Assembly (NCBI GenBank): GCA_021823525.1
Contig: JAKANY010000001.1
Location: 1-64,000 of the forward strand
Length of the DNA stretch: 64,000 nucleotides
Source: Actinomycetes bacterium
Lineage (GTDB): Bacteria; Actinomycetota; Acidimicrobiia; Acidimicrobiales; RAAP-2
Reading direction: 5' to 3'
The position numbers and the translations under genes are program-made. Below the pieces are notes generated by a model. It saw nothing but the letters and a program-made list of their open reading frames with translations. It made no database searches and was not told the DNA's origin. Shown piece after piece: positions 52,435 to 63,635 of this stretch (position 1 is the first letter of the stretch; each line of letters starts with the position of its first letter).

Positions 52435-53094
52435 GTGGCGACCAAGGCGATCGTCGGCGAGAAGGTGGGCATGACCCAGGTCTGGGACGACCAGCACCGG
52501 GCCGTGCCCGTCACCGTGGTGCGCGTGGAGCCCGCACGCGTGGTCCAGGTGAAGACCACGGCCAAGGAGGGCTACGACGCCGTCCAGGTGACCTGGGGGG
52601 TGCGACGCGCGTCGACGCTGCCCCAGCCCGAGCAGGGGCACTTCGCCAACGCCGGCGTCGCGCCGGGCGCCGGCCTGGTGGAGCTGCGCCTGAGCGACGC
52701 GCTCGACTACGCGGTGGGTCAGGAGATCACCGCTGAGGTCTTCGCGGCCGGCGAGCGCGTGGACGCGACCGCCGTCTCCAAGGGCAAGGGGTTCGCGGGG
52801 GGCATGAAGCGCCACAACTTCAAGGGCCAGGGGGCGGCTCACGGCAACCACAAGCACCACCGGGCCCCGGGCTCGGTGGGCGCGTGCGCGACGCCCGGAC
52901 GCGTCTTCAAGGGCACGCGCATGGCCGGACGCCTGGGGGGGACCCAGGTGACGACCACCAACCTCGAGGTCGTGGCCGTGGACGCCGACCGCCATCTGCT
53001 GCTGGTCAAGGGGGCGGTGCCCGGCCCGCGCGGCGGGGTCGTCGTGCTGCGGACCTCGGTGAAGAACCCGATGCGCGCCGGAGGTGTGCGATGA
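52435..53094 (+). CDS. rplC: 50S ribosomal protein L3
   Basis: L3 (219 residues) is an early assembly protein reaching the peptidyl-transferase centre. The N-terminal GEKVGMTQVW, the loop GKGFAGGMKRHNFKGQGAAHG and GRLGGTQVTTTNLEV are family hallmarks. The GTG has GGAGAAGAGGTAGAGG upstream. Its stop overlaps the rplD ATG (ATGA). Confidence 0.96.
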   Translation: MATKAIVGEKVGMTQVWDDQHRAVPVTVVRVEPARVVQVKTTAKEGYDAVQVTWGVRRASTLPQPEQGHFANAGVAPGAGLVELRLSDALDYAVGQEITAEVFAAGERVDATAVSKGKGFAGGMKRHNFKGQGAAHGNHKHHRAPGSVGACATPGRVFKGTRMAGRLGGTQVTTTNLEVVAVDADRHLLLVKGAVPGPRGGVVVLRTSVKNPMRAGGVR

Positions 53095-53777
53095 GCGAGA
53101 CGACGCGACTGCGCGGGCCCATCGAGAAGGATCGCCCGGCCTACGCCGCGCGCCAGGTGGAGCGCCGCAGCCTCGAGGGCGCGGTCCTGGGAACCGTGGA
53201 CCTGGCGCCCGAGGTCTTCGGGCGCGAGCCCAACGTGGCCCTGCTGCACCAGGTGGTGACGGCCCAGCTGGCCGCCCGGCGCGCCGGGACCCAGTCGACG
53301 CTCACGCGCGCCGAGGTCCGCGGCGGCGGCAAGAAGCCGTTCCGCCAGAAGGGCACCGGCAACGCCCGCCAGGGCACGATCCGGGCGCCCCACTACCCGG
53401 GCGGCGGGATCGCGCTGGGGCCCAAGCCGCGCAGCTACGACCAGCGCACCCCCAAGAAGATGATCCGCGCGGCCCTGTACCAGGCGCTGTCGGACCGCGC
53501 GAGCGAGGGGCGCGTAGCGCTGGTCGACTCCTACGGCGCGTGGAGCGAGCCGCGCACCAAGGCGGCGCTGGCCGCCCTGGAGGCGCTCGGCCTGGTGGGT
53601 CGCGGCCTGGTCGTGCTGACCCCCGAGGACGCGGTGGCGCGCTTCGCCTTCCGCAACCTCGACTGGGTCACGACCATCGCGGCCGGCGAGCTCAACGCCT
53701 ACGACGTGCTCGCCACCGACTGGATCCTCTTCAGCGACGCCACGCTGCCGGGGGCGGAGAGGAGCACCGATGCGTGA
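53091..53777 (+). CDS. rplD: 50S ribosomal protein L4
   Basis: L4 (228 residues) lines the exit tunnel and represses S10 mRNA in enterobacteria. The tunnel loop is TRAEVRGGGKKPFRQKGTGNARQG, and the Rossmann-like body ends with NAYDVLATDWILF. The ATG at 53091 is chosen for its overlap with rplC; longer in-frame codons lie inside rplC. It overlaps rplW by 8 bases. Confidence 0.95.
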   Translation: MSETTRLRGPIEKDRPAYAARQVERRSLEGAVLGTVDLAPEVFGREPNVALLHQVVTAQLAARRAGTQSTLTRAEVRGGGKKPFRQKGTGNARQGTIRAPHYPGGGIALGPKPRSYDQRTPKKMIRAALYQALSDRASEGRVALVDSYGAWSEPRTKAALAALEALGLVGRGLVVLTPEDAVARFAFRNLDWVTTIAAGELNAYDVLATDWILFSDATLPGAERSTDA

Positions 53778-54060
53778 CGCGACGACCGTCCTGATCCACC
53801 CCGTGGTCTCGGAGAAGACCTACGCGCTGATGGAGCGGCACACCTACGTCTTCGTGGTCGAGGACGACGCCACCAAGATCGACGTGCGCAACGCCGTCGA
53901 GCAGGCCTTCAACGTCAAGGTGACCAAGGTCAACACCCTGCGCCGGCGGGGCAAGGCGACGCGCAGCCAGCGCACCGGGGTGCGCGGCCACCGTCCTCAC
54001 ACCAAGCGCGCCATCGTCACCCTGCGCGCCGGTGACACGATCAACCTCTTCGAGAGCTAA
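53770..54060 (+). CDS. rplW: 50S ribosomal protein L23
   Basis: L23 (96 residues) docks trigger factor and SRP at the tunnel exit. IHPVVSEKTYALME and the extended loop with VKVTKVNTLRRRGK are typical. GGGGCGGAGAGGAG precedes the ATG inside the end of rplD. Confidence 0.95.
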   Translation: MRDATTVLIHPVVSEKTYALMERHTYVFVVEDDATKIDVRNAVEQAFNVKVTKVNTLRRRGKATRSQRTGVRGHRPHTKRAIVTLRAGDTINLFES

Positions 54061-54069
54061 AGGACGGCC

Positions 54070-54903
54070 ATGGCACTGCGTTCGCGCAAACCCACCAGCC
54101 CCGGGCGGCGGTTCCAGAGCGGCTCGGACTTCGCCGAGCTGACCTCCACCCGACCCGAGAAGTCGCTGCTCGAGCCCCAGGCGGGCACGGGCGGCCGCAA
54201 CGCGTACGGGCGCAAGACGTCGCGCCACCGCGGGGGCGGCCACAAGCGCCAGTACCGGGTGATCGACTTCAAGCGCGACAAGGACGGCGTGCCCGGGCGC
54301 GTCGCCACCATCGAGTACGACCCCAACCGGTCGTGCCGCATCGCCCTGGTGAACTACGCCGACGGCGAGAAGCGCTACATCCTGGCGGTGGCCGGCCTCA
54401 AGGTCGGCGACCGGGTCGAGTCGGGCCCCAAGGCCGACATCCGCCCGGGCAACGCGCTGCCCCTGCGCTACATCCCGACGGGCTCGACGGTGCACAACGT
54501 CGAGCTGCGCCCCGGCGGTGGGGGCAAGATGGCCCGCAGCGCCGGCATGAGCGTGCAGCTGGTGGCCAAGGACGGCGACTACGCCACCTTGCGCCTGCCC
54601 TCGACCGAGATGCGCCGCGTGCCCATCGACTGCCGGGCGACGCTGGGCACGATCGGCAACGCCGAGCACGAGCTGATCAAGATCGGCAAGGCCGGTCGCA
54701 ATCGCTGGCGCGGGGTCCGTCCCCAGACCCGCGGGGTCGCCATGAACCCGGTCGACCACCCGCTGGGCGGTGGCGAGGGCAAGACCTCGGGTGGGCGCCA
54801 CCCGGTGTCGCCCTGGGGCCAGCCCGAGGGGCGCACTCGCCTGCCCAAGGCGTCCGACGCCCTCATCATTCGCCGTCGTCGTGGTCGCGGATCGCGGAGG
54901 TAA
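54070..54903 (+). CDS. rplB: 50S ribosomal protein L2
   Basis: L2 (277 residues) is needed for peptidyl-transferase assembly. [35 protein letters not shown] and the C-terminal [24 protein letters not shown], which contains the conserved histidine near the active centre, are all present. AAAGGACGGCC precedes the ATG. Confidence 0.97.
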   Translation: MALRSRKPTSPGRRFQSGSDFAELTSTRPEKSLLEPQAGTGGRNAYGRKTSRHRGGGHKRQYRVIDFKRDKDGVPGRVATIEYDPNRSCRIALVNYADGEKRYILAVAGLKVGDRVESGPKADIRPGNALPLRYIPTGSTVHNVELRPGGGGKMARSAGMSVQLVAKDGDYATLRLPSTEMRRVPIDCRATLGTIGNAEHELIKIGKAGRNRWRGVRPQTRGVAMNPVDHPLGGGEGKTSGGRHPVSPWGQPEGRTRLPKASDALIIRRRRGRGSRR

Positions 54904-54906
54904 GAG

Positions 54907-55185
54907 ATGTCACGCAGCCTGAAGAAGGGCCCCTTCATCGACGCCCACCTGCTCAAGAAGGTGGACGCCCTGAACGCGGCCAACGAGAAGCGGGTGGTCA
55001 AGACGTGGAGCCGGCGCTCGACGATCATCCCCGACATGGTGGGGCACACCTTCGCCGTCCACGACGGGCGCCGGCACGTGCCCGTCTACGTGAACGAGGC
55101 GATGGTGGGCCACAAGCTCGGGGAGTTCGCGCCGACGCGGACCTTCCGCTTCCACGCCGGCCAGGAGAAGGCGGGGCGTCGCTGA
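54907..55185 (+). CDS. rpsS: 30S ribosomal protein S19
   Basis: S19 (92 residues) contacts the A-site tRNA in the 30S head. The N-terminal [39 protein letters not shown] and [16 protein letters not shown] are diagnostic. The stop overlaps the rplV ATG by one base. Confidence 0.96.
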   Translation: MSRSLKKGPFIDAHLLKKVDALNAANEKRVVKTWSRRSTIIPDMVGHTFAVHDGRRHVPVYVNEAMVGHKLGEFAPTRTFRFHAGQEKAGRR

Positions 55186-55828
55186 TGACCGGTCCCAAGA
55201 CCAACGAGCGGCCGGGGACCCGCGCGGTCCTGCGCGGGTACCGCATGTCGGCCTCCAAGGCCCGCGTGGTGCTCGACCTGATCCGCGGCCTGGACGTCCA
55301 GGCCGCCCACGAGGTGCTGGCGCTCACCACGCGCGAGGCCGCGCGGGTGGTCGACAAGGTGCTGGGGTCGGCGGTGGCCAACGCCATCAACAACGACGGC
55401 CAGTCCGCCGAGGAGCTCTACGTGTCGGCCGCCTACGCCGACGAGGGCGCGACGCTCAAGCGCTTCTCGCCGCGCGCGCGCGGCCGGGCGGGGCGCATCA
55501 CCAAGCGCTCGTGCCACATCACCGTGATCGTCTCGCGCCTCGAGGAGGACCGCCTGGCGGTGGTGCGCGCCGCGCGCAGCGCCCAGGCCGCCGCCTCGCG
55601 CAGCCGCCGGGTCGCCTCGTCGCGCCGCGCCGCGAGCGCGCCCGCGCCCGCGCCCGCCGCCGAGGTCGCGCCGGAGGCCCCGGAGAACGACGAGGTCGTG
55701 GTCGACGAAGTCGTAGTCGACGAGGTGGTGGTCGACGAGGTCGAGACCGACGCGACGCCCGACGACGAGGCGGCGACGGCCGCCGACGAGCCCGCCGCGA
55801 GCGACGAGCCCGCAGGGACGGAGGAGTA

Positions 55829-55829
<1 letters not shown>
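55185..55829 (+). CDS. rplV: 50S ribosomal protein L22 with long acidic tail
   Basis: L22 is a tunnel-wall protein. Residues 10-125 are standard ([50 protein letters not shown]). The protein is 214 residues, about 100 longer than the E. coli form. The extension first is Arg/Ala-rich and then strongly acidic, with three VVVDE units and a final [18 protein letters not shown]. Such a tail would lie at the ribosome surface; its function is unknown. Confidence 0.95.
55689..55742 (+). repeat. 15-base tandem repeats in the L22 tail
   Basis: Three units, each coding DEVVV, start at 55689, 55704 and 55719, and a partial fourth begins at 55734. Silent differences between units show some age or selection for the peptide. 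Confidence 0.75.
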
Positions 55830-56779
<950 letters not shown>

Positions 56780-56781
56780 CC

Positions 56782-57219
56782 ATGCTGATGCCACGAAGGG
56801 TCAAGCACCGCAAGCAGCAACGCGGCCGCATGGGCGGCGTGGCCAAGGGCGGCACCGAGCTGACGTTCGGCGACTTCGGGATCCAGGCCCTGGAGGCCGG
56901 CTGGATCACCGCGCGCCAGATCGAGGCGGCCCGTATCGCGATGACCCGCCACGTGCGCCGCGGGGGCAAGGTCTGGATCCGGGTGTTCCCGGACAAGCCG
57001 GTGACCCAGAAGCCCGCGGAGACGCGCATGGGCTCGGGCAAGGGCAACCCGGAGTTCTGGGTCGCCGTGGTCAAGCCCGGCCGCGTCCTGTTCGAGCTGG
57101 GCGGCGTCGACGAGGCGCTGGCGCGCGCCGCCATGGAGCGCGCCATCCAGAAGCTGCCCATCAAGGCGAAGTTCGTGGTGCGCCCCGGCTCCCACGGCAC
57201 CCCGGAGGTGACGATCTGA
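56782..57219 (+). CDS. rplP: 50S ribosomal protein L16
   Basis: L16 (145 residues) supports A-site tRNA accommodation. [39 protein letters not shown] and [19 protein letters not shown] are conserved. The arginine target of oxygenase YcfD cannot be judged here. It follows rpsC by 2 bases and overlaps rpmC by one base. Confidence 0.96.
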   Translation: MLMPRRVKHRKQQRGRMGGVAKGGTELTFGDFGIQALEAGWITARQIEAARIAMTRHVRRGGKVWIRVFPDKPVTQKPAETRMGSGKGNPEFWVAVVKPGRVLFELGGVDEALARAAMERAIQKLPIKAKFVVRPGSHGTPEVTI

Positions 57220-57452
57220 TGGTGACGACGAGCGAGCGACGAAGCGAGATGCGCCTGCTGGGCGACGCCGAGCTGGTGGGCCGCCTGGCCGAGACGCGCC
57301 GGGAGCTGTTCAACCTGCGCTTCCAGCAGGCCACGGGCCAGCTGGACAACTCCGCGCGCCTGCGCGAGGTGCGCCACGACATCGCGCGCCTGGCGACGCT
57401 GGTGCGCGAGCGCGAGATCGCGGCCGCGGAGGCCGAGGGAGAAGGTGCCTGA
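57219..57452 (+). CDS. rpmC: 50S ribosomal protein L29
   Basis: L29 (77 residues) lies by the tunnel exit next to L23. The helical hairpin [36 protein letters not shown] is the family core, shown by [13 protein letters not shown]. Start and stop both overlap neighbours by one base. Confidence 0.95.
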   Translation: MVTTSERRSEMRLLGDAELVGRLAETRRELFNLRFQQATGQLDNSARLREVRHDIARLATLVREREIAAAEAEGEGA

Positions 57453-57730
57453 TGGAGCATGCCGAGAACCCGCCGGTGCGCGAGAACCCGCGCAAGGTGC
57501 GTGAGGGCATCGTCGTGTCGGACCACATGGTCGACACGGTGGTGGTGGCGGTCAACGAGCGGGTGAGCCACCCGCGCTACGGCAAGACCGTCCAGCGCAC
57601 CAAGAAGCTCTACGCGCACGACGCGGGCAACGAGGCCCACGTCGGGGACCGCGTGCGGGTCCAGGAGACCCGGCCGCTGTCCAAGCTGAAGCGCTGGCGC
57701 CTGACCGAGATCGTGGAGCGGGCGCGATGA
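57452..57730 (+). CDS. rpsQ: 30S ribosomal protein S17
   Basis: S17 (92 residues) is an early 16S-binding OB-fold protein. [16 protein letters not shown], the basic loop [13 protein letters not shown] and the C-terminal [15 protein letters not shown] are conserved. An N-terminal extension of about 15 residues precedes the fold. It overlaps rplN by 4 bases. Confidence 0.95.
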   Translation: MEHAENPPVRENPRKVREGIVVSDHMVDTVVVAVNERVSHPRYGKTVQRTKKLYAHDAGNEAHVGDRVRVQETRPLSKLKRWRLTEIVERAR

Positions 57731-58095
57731 TCCAGCAGGAGACCCGGCTCAAGGTGGCCGACAACTCCGGGGCCAAGGAGGTGCTGTGCATCCGGGTCCT
57801 GGGCGGGTCGCGCCGCCGCTACGCGTCCATCGGGGACGTCTTCATCGCCACGGTGAAGGACGCCATCCCCGGGGCCGCGGTCAAGAAGGGCGACGTGGTG
57901 CGCTGCGTCGTGGTGCGCACCGCCAAGGAGAAGCGGCGCCCCGACGGCTCGTACATCAAGTTCGACGAGAACGCCGCCGTGCTGATCAACGACCAGCTCC
58001 AGCCGCGCGGCACGCGCATCTTCGGCCCGGTGGGCCGCGAGCTGCGCGACAAGAAGTTCATGCGCATCATCTCGCTGGCCCCGGAGGTGCTCTGA
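57727..58095 (+). CDS. rplN: 50S ribosomal protein L14
   Basis: L14 (122 residues) forms an intersubunit bridge and binds RsfS. The start [19 protein letters not shown] and the middle [22 protein letters not shown] are near-invariant. It lies in an ATGA overlap after rpsQ. Confidence 0.97.
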   Translation: MIQQETRLKVADNSGAKEVLCIRVLGGSRRRYASIGDVFIATVKDAIPGAAVKKGDVVRCVVVRTAKEKRRPDGSYIKFDENAAVLINDQLQPRGTRIFGPVGRELRDKKFMRIISLAPEVL

Positions 58096-58400
58096 TGAAG
58101 GTCCGCAAGGGAGACCAGGTCCTGGTCATCGCCGGCAAGTTCCGCGGGGAGCGCGCCGTGGTGGAGGAGGCCCGCCCGAGCACCGAGCAGGTGATCCTCG
58201 ACGGCCTCAACATCGCCAAGCGCCACACCAAGCAGACCGGCTCGATGCTCCAGGCGGGCATCATCGACAAGCTCATGCCGGTCCACGTGTCCAACGTCGC
58301 GCTGTGGTGCGACGGGCACAAGGGCCCGGCCAAGGTCGGCCACCGCGAGGTCGAGGGCGTCAAGGTCCGCGTGTGCCGCACGTGCGGGGAGGTGCTGTGA
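58095..58400 (+). CDS. rplX: 50S ribosomal protein L24
   Basis: L24 (101 residues) initiates 50S assembly. The KOW motif [21 protein letters not shown] begins at the N-terminus and [11 protein letters not shown] follows. The C-terminus ends [11 protein letters not shown]. The ATG overlaps the rplN stop by one base. Confidence 0.96.
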   Translation: MKVRKGDQVLVIAGKFRGERAVVEEARPSTEQVILDGLNIAKRHTKQTGSMLQAGIIDKLMPVHVSNVALWCDGHKGPAKVGHREVEGVKVRVCRTCGEVL

Positions 58401-58951
58401 CCCATCCACGTCTGAAGACCCGCTACGACCAGGAGCTGCGCGCCGCGCTGCGCGAGGAGCTCGGCCTGGCCAACATCATGCAGGTCCCCCGGCTCGAGAA
58501 GATCGTGATCAACTCGGGCGTCGGGCGGGCCACCCAGCAGGCCTCGCTGATCGAGGGCGCCCAGCGCGACCTCGAGCAGATCACCGGCCAGAAGCCCGTG
58601 GTGACGCGGGCCAAGAAGTCGGTCGCCAGCTTCAAGGTGCGCACCGGCCAGCCCATCGGCGTCAAGGTGACGCTGCGCGGCGACCGGGCCTGGGAGTTCT
58701 TCGACCGGCTGGTCAGCCTGGCCATCCCGCGCATCCGCGACTTCCGGGGCCTGTCGGCCCGGTCCTTCGACGGCCACGGGAACTACACCTTCGGCATCAA
58801 CGACCAGCTGATCTTCCCGGAGATCGACTACGACAAGATCGACGCGCCGCGCGGGTTCGACATCACGATCGTGACCTCGGCGACCACCGACGAGCAGGGG
58901 CGCGCGTTCCTGCGCGCCTTCGGCTTCCCCTTCAAGCAGGAGACACGATAG
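58397..58951 (+). CDS. rplE: 50S ribosomal protein L5
   Basis: L5 (184 residues) binds 5S r[34 protein letters not shown] and [28 protein letters not shown] sequence (as [19 protein letters not shown]) identify it. The GTG lies in a GTGA overlap with rplX. Confidence 0.96.
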   Translation: MTHPRLKTRYDQELRAALREELGLANIMQVPRLEKIVINSGVGRATQQASLIEGAQRDLEQITGQKPVVTRAKKSVASFKVRTGQPIGVKVTLRGDRAWEFFDRLVSLAIPRIRDFRGLSARSFDGHGNYTFGINDQLIFPEIDYDKIDAPRGFDITIVTSATTDEQGRAFLRAFGFPFKQETR

Positions 58952-58953
58952 GT

Positions 58954-59139
58954 ATGGCCAAGAAGTCTCTGCGGATCAAGCAGCAGCACACCCCCAAGTT
59001 CTCGACGCGGGCCTACACCCGGTGCCAGCGCTGCGGCCGGCCCCGCTCGGTGTACCGCAAGTTCGGGCTCTGCCGCATCTGCCTGCGCACCATGGTGCAC
59101 GCGGGCGAGGTGCCGGGTGTGACCAAGGCGAGCTGGTAG
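58954..59139 (+). CDS. rpsZ: 30S ribosomal protein S14, zinc type
   Basis: S14 (61 residues) of the short zinc-binding form, with Cys24, Cys27, Cys40 and Cys43 in CQRC and [24 protein letters not shown] is the usual N-terminus. Actinobacteria often keep a second zinc-free S14 elsewhere. Confidence 0.96.
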   Translation: MAKKSLRIKQQHTPKFSTRAYTRCQRCGRPRSVYRKFGLCRICLRTMVHAGEVPGVTKASW

Positions 59140-59147
59140 GAGGCACC

Positions 59148-59552
<405 letters not shown>

Positions 59553-59572
59553 CTCGTTGAAGGAGGAGGGCC

Positions 59573-60112
59573 ATGTCGCGCATCGGCCGTAGCCCGATCA
59601 CCGTGCCCGACGGCGTGAGCGTCGCGCTGGCACCGGGCGAGGTGAGCGTCACGGGGCCCAATGGCGCCATGGTGCGTCGCCTGCCCGCGGGCATCGAGGT
59701 GCACCAGGACGGGGCGACGCTGAGCGTCACGCGCGCCAGCGACGAGACCAGCCAGCGGGCCCTGCACGGGCTGACCCGCACGCTGGTGGCCAACATGGTC
59801 ACCGGCGTGACGACCGGCTGGACCAAGGAGCTCGAGATCATCGGCGTGGGCTACCGCGCCGCGGCCAACGGCTCCTCGGCCCTGGACCTGTCGCTGGGCT
59901 TCTCGCACCCGGTGAGCTTCACCGCGCCCGAGGGCGTGACCTTCGAGGTGCCCTCGCCCACGCGCATCGTGGTCAAGGGCGCCGACAAGGAGGTGGTGGG
60001 CCAGGTGGCCGCCTCCATCCGCAAGCTGCGCAAGCCCGAGCCCTACAAGGGCAAGGGCGTGCGCTACGCCGGAGAGCGCGTGCTGCGCAAGGCTGGAAAG
60101 GCGGCCAAGTAA
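59573..60112 (+). CDS. rplF: 50S ribosomal protein L6
   Basis: L6 (179 residues) lies near the sarcin-ricin loop. [14 protein letters not shown] and the C-terminal [23 protein letters not shown] are hallmarks. GAAGGAGGAGG lies before the ATG, one of the strongest ribosome binding sites in the cluster. It overlaps rplR by one base. Confidence 0.96.
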   Translation: MSRIGRSPITVPDGVSVALAPGEVSVTGPNGAMVRRLPAGIEVHQDGATLSVTRASDETSQRALHGLTRTLVANMVTGVTTGWTKELEIIGVGYRAAANGSSALDLSLGFSHPVSFTAPEGVTFEVPSPTRIVVKGADKEVVGQVAASIRKLRKPEPYKGKGVRYAGERVLRKAGKAAK

Positions 60113-60465
60113 TGCGAACCACCCGTGAGCTGCGCCAGCGCCGGCACGCCCGGCTGCGCCAGCGCCTGTCGGGGACGCCCGAGCGCCCCCGCGTCGCCAT
60201 CAGCCGGTCCAGCCGGCACATCGGCGCCCAGATCATCGACGACGTGGCCGGCCGCACGCTGGTCGCGGTCTCGTCGGTCGAGCCCTCCCTGCGCGAGGTC
60301 CACGGCGGCAACGTCGAGGGCGCGCGCGCGGTGGGCGCGGTGCTCGCCGAGCGCGCGCGCCAGGCCAACATCACCGCCGTGGTCTTCGACCGCGGCGGCC
60401 ACGACTACCACGGTCGCGTGGCCGCCTTCGCCGAGGCGCTGCGGGCCGGCGGACTGGAGTTCTGA
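60112..60465 (+). CDS. rplR: 50S ribosomal protein L18
   Basis: L18 (117 residues) binds 5S rRNA with L5. [35 protein letters not shown] sequence (as [16 protein letters not shown]) and [22 protein letters not shown] at the end identify it. Confidence 0.95.
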   Translation: MRTTRELRQRRHARLRQRLSGTPERPRVAISRSSRHIGAQIIDDVAGRTLVAVSSVEPSLREVHGGNVEGARAVGAVLAERARQANITAVVFDRGGHDYHGRVAAFAEALRAGGLEF

Positions 60466-61019
60466 TGGATCTCGAGCAGTTTGAGGAACGCACCATCAAG
60501 GTGAACCGCGTGGCCAAGGTGGTCAAGGGCGGGCGGCGCTTCTCCTTCACCGCGCTGATGGTGATCGGCGACGGCGCCGGTCGCGTCGGCCTGGGCTACG
60601 GCAAGGCCAAGGAGGCCGGCCTGGCGGTCCAGAAGGGCATCGAGGAGGCGCGCAAGAACCTCTTCGAGGTGCCCCTGGCCGGCACGACGATCGTCTACCC
60701 GGTGCTGGGCGAGGCCGGGGCCGGCCGCGTGCTGATGAAGCCCGCGGCGCCGGGGACCGGCGTCATCGCCGGCGGGGCGGCCCGCGCCATCCTGGAGATG
60801 GCCGGCGTCAAGGACATCGTCGCCAAGTCGCTGGGCTCGTCCAACGGCATCAACGTGGCGCACGCCACCATCGCCGCGCTCAAGCAGCTGCGCCGGCCCG
60901 AGACGGTGGCCGCCCAGCGCGACCGCGCCCTCGACGAGGTGATCCCCAGCGGGACGCTGCGCGCCTACCGCGAGCGCCAGCGCGAGGGCGACCTGTTCAA
61001 GACGGAGGCCTCGGCATGA
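60465..61019 (+). CDS. rpsE: 30S ribosomal protein S5
   Basis: S5 (184 residues) is a fidelity and mRNA-entry protein. The core [30 protein letters not shown] and the C-terminal domain [21 protein letters not shown] are conserved. The spectinomycin loop (VKGGRRFSF) looks wild type. It overlaps rpmD by 4 bases. Confidence 0.96.
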   Translation: MDLEQFEERTIKVNRVAKVVKGGRRFSFTALMVIGDGAGRVGLGYGKAKEAGLAVQKGIEEARKNLFEVPLAGTTIVYPVLGEAGAGRVLMKPAAPGTGVIAGGAARAILEMAGVKDIVAKSLGSSNGINVAHATIAALKQLRRPETVAAQRDRALDEVIPSGTLRAYRERQREGDLFKTEASA

Positions 61020-61201
61020 GCCAGCTCAAGGTGACCCAGGTGCGCTCGGCCATCGCGACCAAGCCCAAGCACCGCGGCACGCTGCGCGCGCTCGGGCTGC
61101 GGCGCATCGGCCAGTCCAACGTCCTGCCCGACCGGCCCGAGATCCGCGGCATGATCGCCCGGGTCCCGCACCTGATCAGCGTGGAAGAGGTGAGCGAGTG
61201 A
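61016..61201 (+). CDS. rpmD: 50S ribosomal protein L30
   Basis: L30 (61 residues) of the bacterial short form. [32 protein letters not shown] is the family pattern, seen in the core [14 protein letters not shown]. Both ends overlap neighbours by 4 bases. Confidence 0.95.
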   Translation: MSQLKVTQVRSAIATKPKHRGTLRALGLRRIGQSNVLPDRPEIRGMIARVPHLISVEEVSE

Positions 61202-61683
61202 AACTGCACGACCTGAAGCCCGCGGCGGGCTCGACCCACCGCAAGAAGGTGGTCGGTCGCGGCATCGGCGGCCACGGCGGCAAGACCGCGGGCCGGGGGA
61301 CCAAGGGCCAGAAGGCCCGCCGGACCATCCCGGCCGGCTTCGAGGGCGGCCAGCTACCGATCCTCCAGCGCATCCCGAAGCTCAAGGGATTCACCAACCC
61401 GTTCCGCGTGGCCTACACCCCGGTGAACCTGGACGCCCTGGCGGCGCTCGGGCTGGCCGCGGTGGACCCGGCGACCCTGGTCGCCCACGGCCTGGCGCGC
61501 CGCGGGGACCTGGTGAAGGTCCTGGGCCGCGGCACGCTAGGAAGCGCCGTCGCGGTCTCCGCGCACGCGGTGTCGGCCAGCGCCCAGGCGGCCATCGAGG
61601 CCGCCGGGGGTTCGGTGACGATCCTGGACAAGCCCTTCGCCGTGCGCCCGCCAGCGTCCGGCAACCAGCACCAGAACCGCTGA
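61198..61683 (+). CDS. rplO: 50S ribosomal protein L15
   Basis: L15 (161 residues) is a late assembly hub of the large subunit. [42 protein letters not shown] and LQRIPKLKGF are diagnostic. The start is a GTG in a GTGA overlap with rpmD. secY follows 4 bases later. Confidence 0.96.
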   Translation: MKLHDLKPAAGSTHRKKVVGRGIGGHGGKTAGRGTKGQKARRTIPAGFEGGQLPILQRIPKLKGFTNPFRVAYTPVNLDALAALGLAAVDPATLVAHGLARRGDLVKVLGRGTLGSAVAVSAHAVSASAQAAIEAAGGSVTILDKPFAVRPPASGNQHQNR

Positions 61684-61687
61684 CGCC

Positions 61688-62977
61688 ATGCTGAGGCGCC
61701 TCGGGAACATCTTTCGCGTACCGGACCTGCGCAACAAGGTCCTGTTCACGCTGGGCATCATCTGCCTCTACCAGCTCGGGGCCAACCTGCCGATCCCCGG
61801 GGTCAGCTGGTCCCAGGTCCAGGTCCTGCAGTCCAAGGCCGGCGCCAGTGGGGTGCTGGGCTTCCTCAACCTGTTCTCCGGCGGGGCGCTCACGCGCCTG
61901 GCGGTCTTCGGCCTGGGGGTCATGCCCTACATCACCTCGACGATCGTCATCCAGCTGCTCACCACCGTCATCCCCAAGCTGACCGAGTGGCGCGACCAGG
62001 GGGCCGTGGGCGAGAAGAAGATCACCCAGACGACGCGCTACCTCACGATCGGCCTGGCCCTGCTGCAGTCCACGGGCCTGATCTACGCCTTCCACGGCCA
62101 CGACCAGGCGCTGCTGGGCTTCAACATCGACCTGATCCCCAAGTTCAACCTGGCCCTCGGGCTGTTCATGGTGGCCGTCCTCACCGCGGGGACCGCCTTC
62201 GTCATGTGGCTGGCCGAGCTGATCACCCAGCGCGGCGTGGGCCAGGGCATGAGCCTGCTCATCTTCGCCAACGTCGTGGCCGGCCTGCCCTCGGGGGGCC
62301 GCGCCGTCTACGCCGAGGGCGGGGCGGTCAAGTTCGCCACCCTGGTGATCGTCTCGATCGCTCTGCTGGTGCTGATCGTCTTCATGGACAACGGCCAGCG
62401 GCGCATCCCGGTGACCTTCGCCCGGCGCGTGGTGGGCCGGCGCGAGATGGGCGGGAACTCCACCTACATCCCGCTCAAAGTGAACCAGTCGGGCGTGATC
62501 CCGATCATCTTCGCCTCCTCGGTCCTCTACATCCCGGTGCTGCTGAGTAACGTGGTGCCCTGGGCGGGCTTCCAGCACTTCGTCAACTCGTCGCTGCAGC
62601 CCACCAGCTTCTTCTACATTGTCTCGGACTTCGTGCTGATCATGGCCTTCACGTTCTTCTACGTGTACATCGCCTTCGAGCCGCACCAGCAGGCCGAGCT
62701 GCTGCGCCAGCAGGGCGGCTTCGTGCCGGGCATCCGGCCGGGCCTGCCCACCGAGCGCTACTTCGCCAAGATGCTCTCGCGCCTGACCACGGTGGGCTCG
62801 GTCTTCCTGGCCGGGGTGGCGGTGGTGCCGGCGATCCTCATGTCGCTGTGGAGCATCAACCGCTTCCCCTACTACGGCACCACCCTGCTGATCGCGGTCG
62901 GCGTGGCCCTCGAGACCATGCGCCAGATCGACTCCCAGCTGATGATGCGCAACTACGAGGGATTCCTGCAGCGCTGA
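61688..62977 (+). CDS. secY: Preprotein translocase subunit SecY
   Basis: SecY (429 residues) is the ten-helix protein-conducting channel that pairs with SecE. Helix 1 follows VPDLRNKVLFTLGIICLYQLG, the plug region includes GVLGFLNLFSGGALTRLAVFGLGVMPYITSTI-type sequence (as GGALTRLAVFGLG), and MGGNSTYIPLKVNQSGVIPIIFA plus the cytoplasmic loop RQQGGFVPGIRPG are conserved. It ends one base before adk. Confidence 0.96.
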   Translation: MLRRLGNIFRVPDLRNKVLFTLGIICLYQLGANLPIPGVSWSQVQVLQSKAGASGVLGFLNLFSGGALTRLAVFGLGVMPYITSTIVIQLLTTVIPKLTEWRDQGAVGEKKITQTTRYLTIGLALLQSTGLIYAFHGHDQALLGFNIDLIPKFNLALGLFMVAVLTAGTAFVMWLAELITQRGVGQGMSLLIFANVVAGLPSGGRAVYAEGGAVKFATLVIVSIALLVLIVFMDNGQRRIPVTFARRVVGRREMGGNSTYIPLKVNQSGVIPIIFASSVLYIPVLLSNVVPWAGFQHFVNSSLQPTSFFYIVSDFVLIMAFTFFYVYIAFEPHQQAELLRQQGGFVPGIRPGLPTERYFAKMLSRLTTVGSVFLAGVAVVPAILMSLWSINRFPYYGTTLLIAVGVALETMRQIDSQLMMRNYEGFLQR

Positions 62978-62978
62978 C

Positions 62979-63635
62979 ATGGGCCGCCTGATCCTCGTCG
63001 TGCTCGGCAAGCAGGGGGCGGGCAAGGGCACGCAGTGCGAGCGGCTGTCGGCCGCCTACGGGCTGCCCCACGTCTCGACGGGTGACATCCTGCGCGCCGC
63101 GGTGCGCGCGCGCAGCGCCCTCGGGCTCGAGGTGGCCGCGGTGCTCGAGTCCGGGGCCCTGGTCTCCGACGACCTGGTGAACCGGCTGGTCGCCGAGCGC
63201 CTGGGCGAGCCCGACGCGGCGCCCGGCGTGCTGCTCGACGGCTACCCGCGCACCCGGGGCCAGGCCGAGGCCCTCGACGCGATGATCGCGCCCGACGCGG
63301 TCACCGCGTGCCTGGACCTGGCGATCGACCTCGAGGTGGCGACCGCGCGCCTGGCCGCCCGGCGCGTGTGCTCGACGTGCGGGGCCATCTACAAGGTGGG
63401 CGACCCCGAGGCCGACAGCGGCGTGTGCTCCATCGACGGGGGCCCCGTCGTCCAGCGCGCCGACGACCAGCCCGAGGCCATCGCCCAGCGCCTGGGGGCC
63501 TACGAGCGCGACACCGCGCCGCTGCTCGACTACTACCGCGACCGGGGGGTGCTGGCGACCGTCGAGGGCGCCGCCGGGCTCGACGAGGTCACCGCGGCGC
63601 TGCGCGCCGCGATCGACGCGCGGGCGGGCCGATGA
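62979..63635 (+). CDS. adk: Adenylate kinase
   Basis: Adenylate kinase (218 residues) interconverts ATP, ADP and AMP. The P-loop is GKQGAGKGTQCERL, the AMP site has VSTGDILRAA, and the catalytic arginine lies in LLDGYPRTRGQAEAL. The lid holds CSTCGAIYKVGDPEADSGVCSIDGG, a zinc-type lid with cysteines and a terminal aspartate. It overlaps map by 4 bases. Confidence 0.95.
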   Translation: MGRLILVVLGKQGAGKGTQCERLSAAYGLPHVSTGDILRAAVRARSALGLEVAAVLESGALVSDDLVNRLVAERLGEPDAAPGVLLDGYPRTRGQAEALDAMIAPDAVTACLDLAIDLEVATARLAARRVCSTCGAIYKVGDPEADSGVCSIDGGPVVQRADDQPEAIAQRLGAYERDTAPLLDYYRDRGVLATVEGAAGLDEVTAALRAAIDARAGR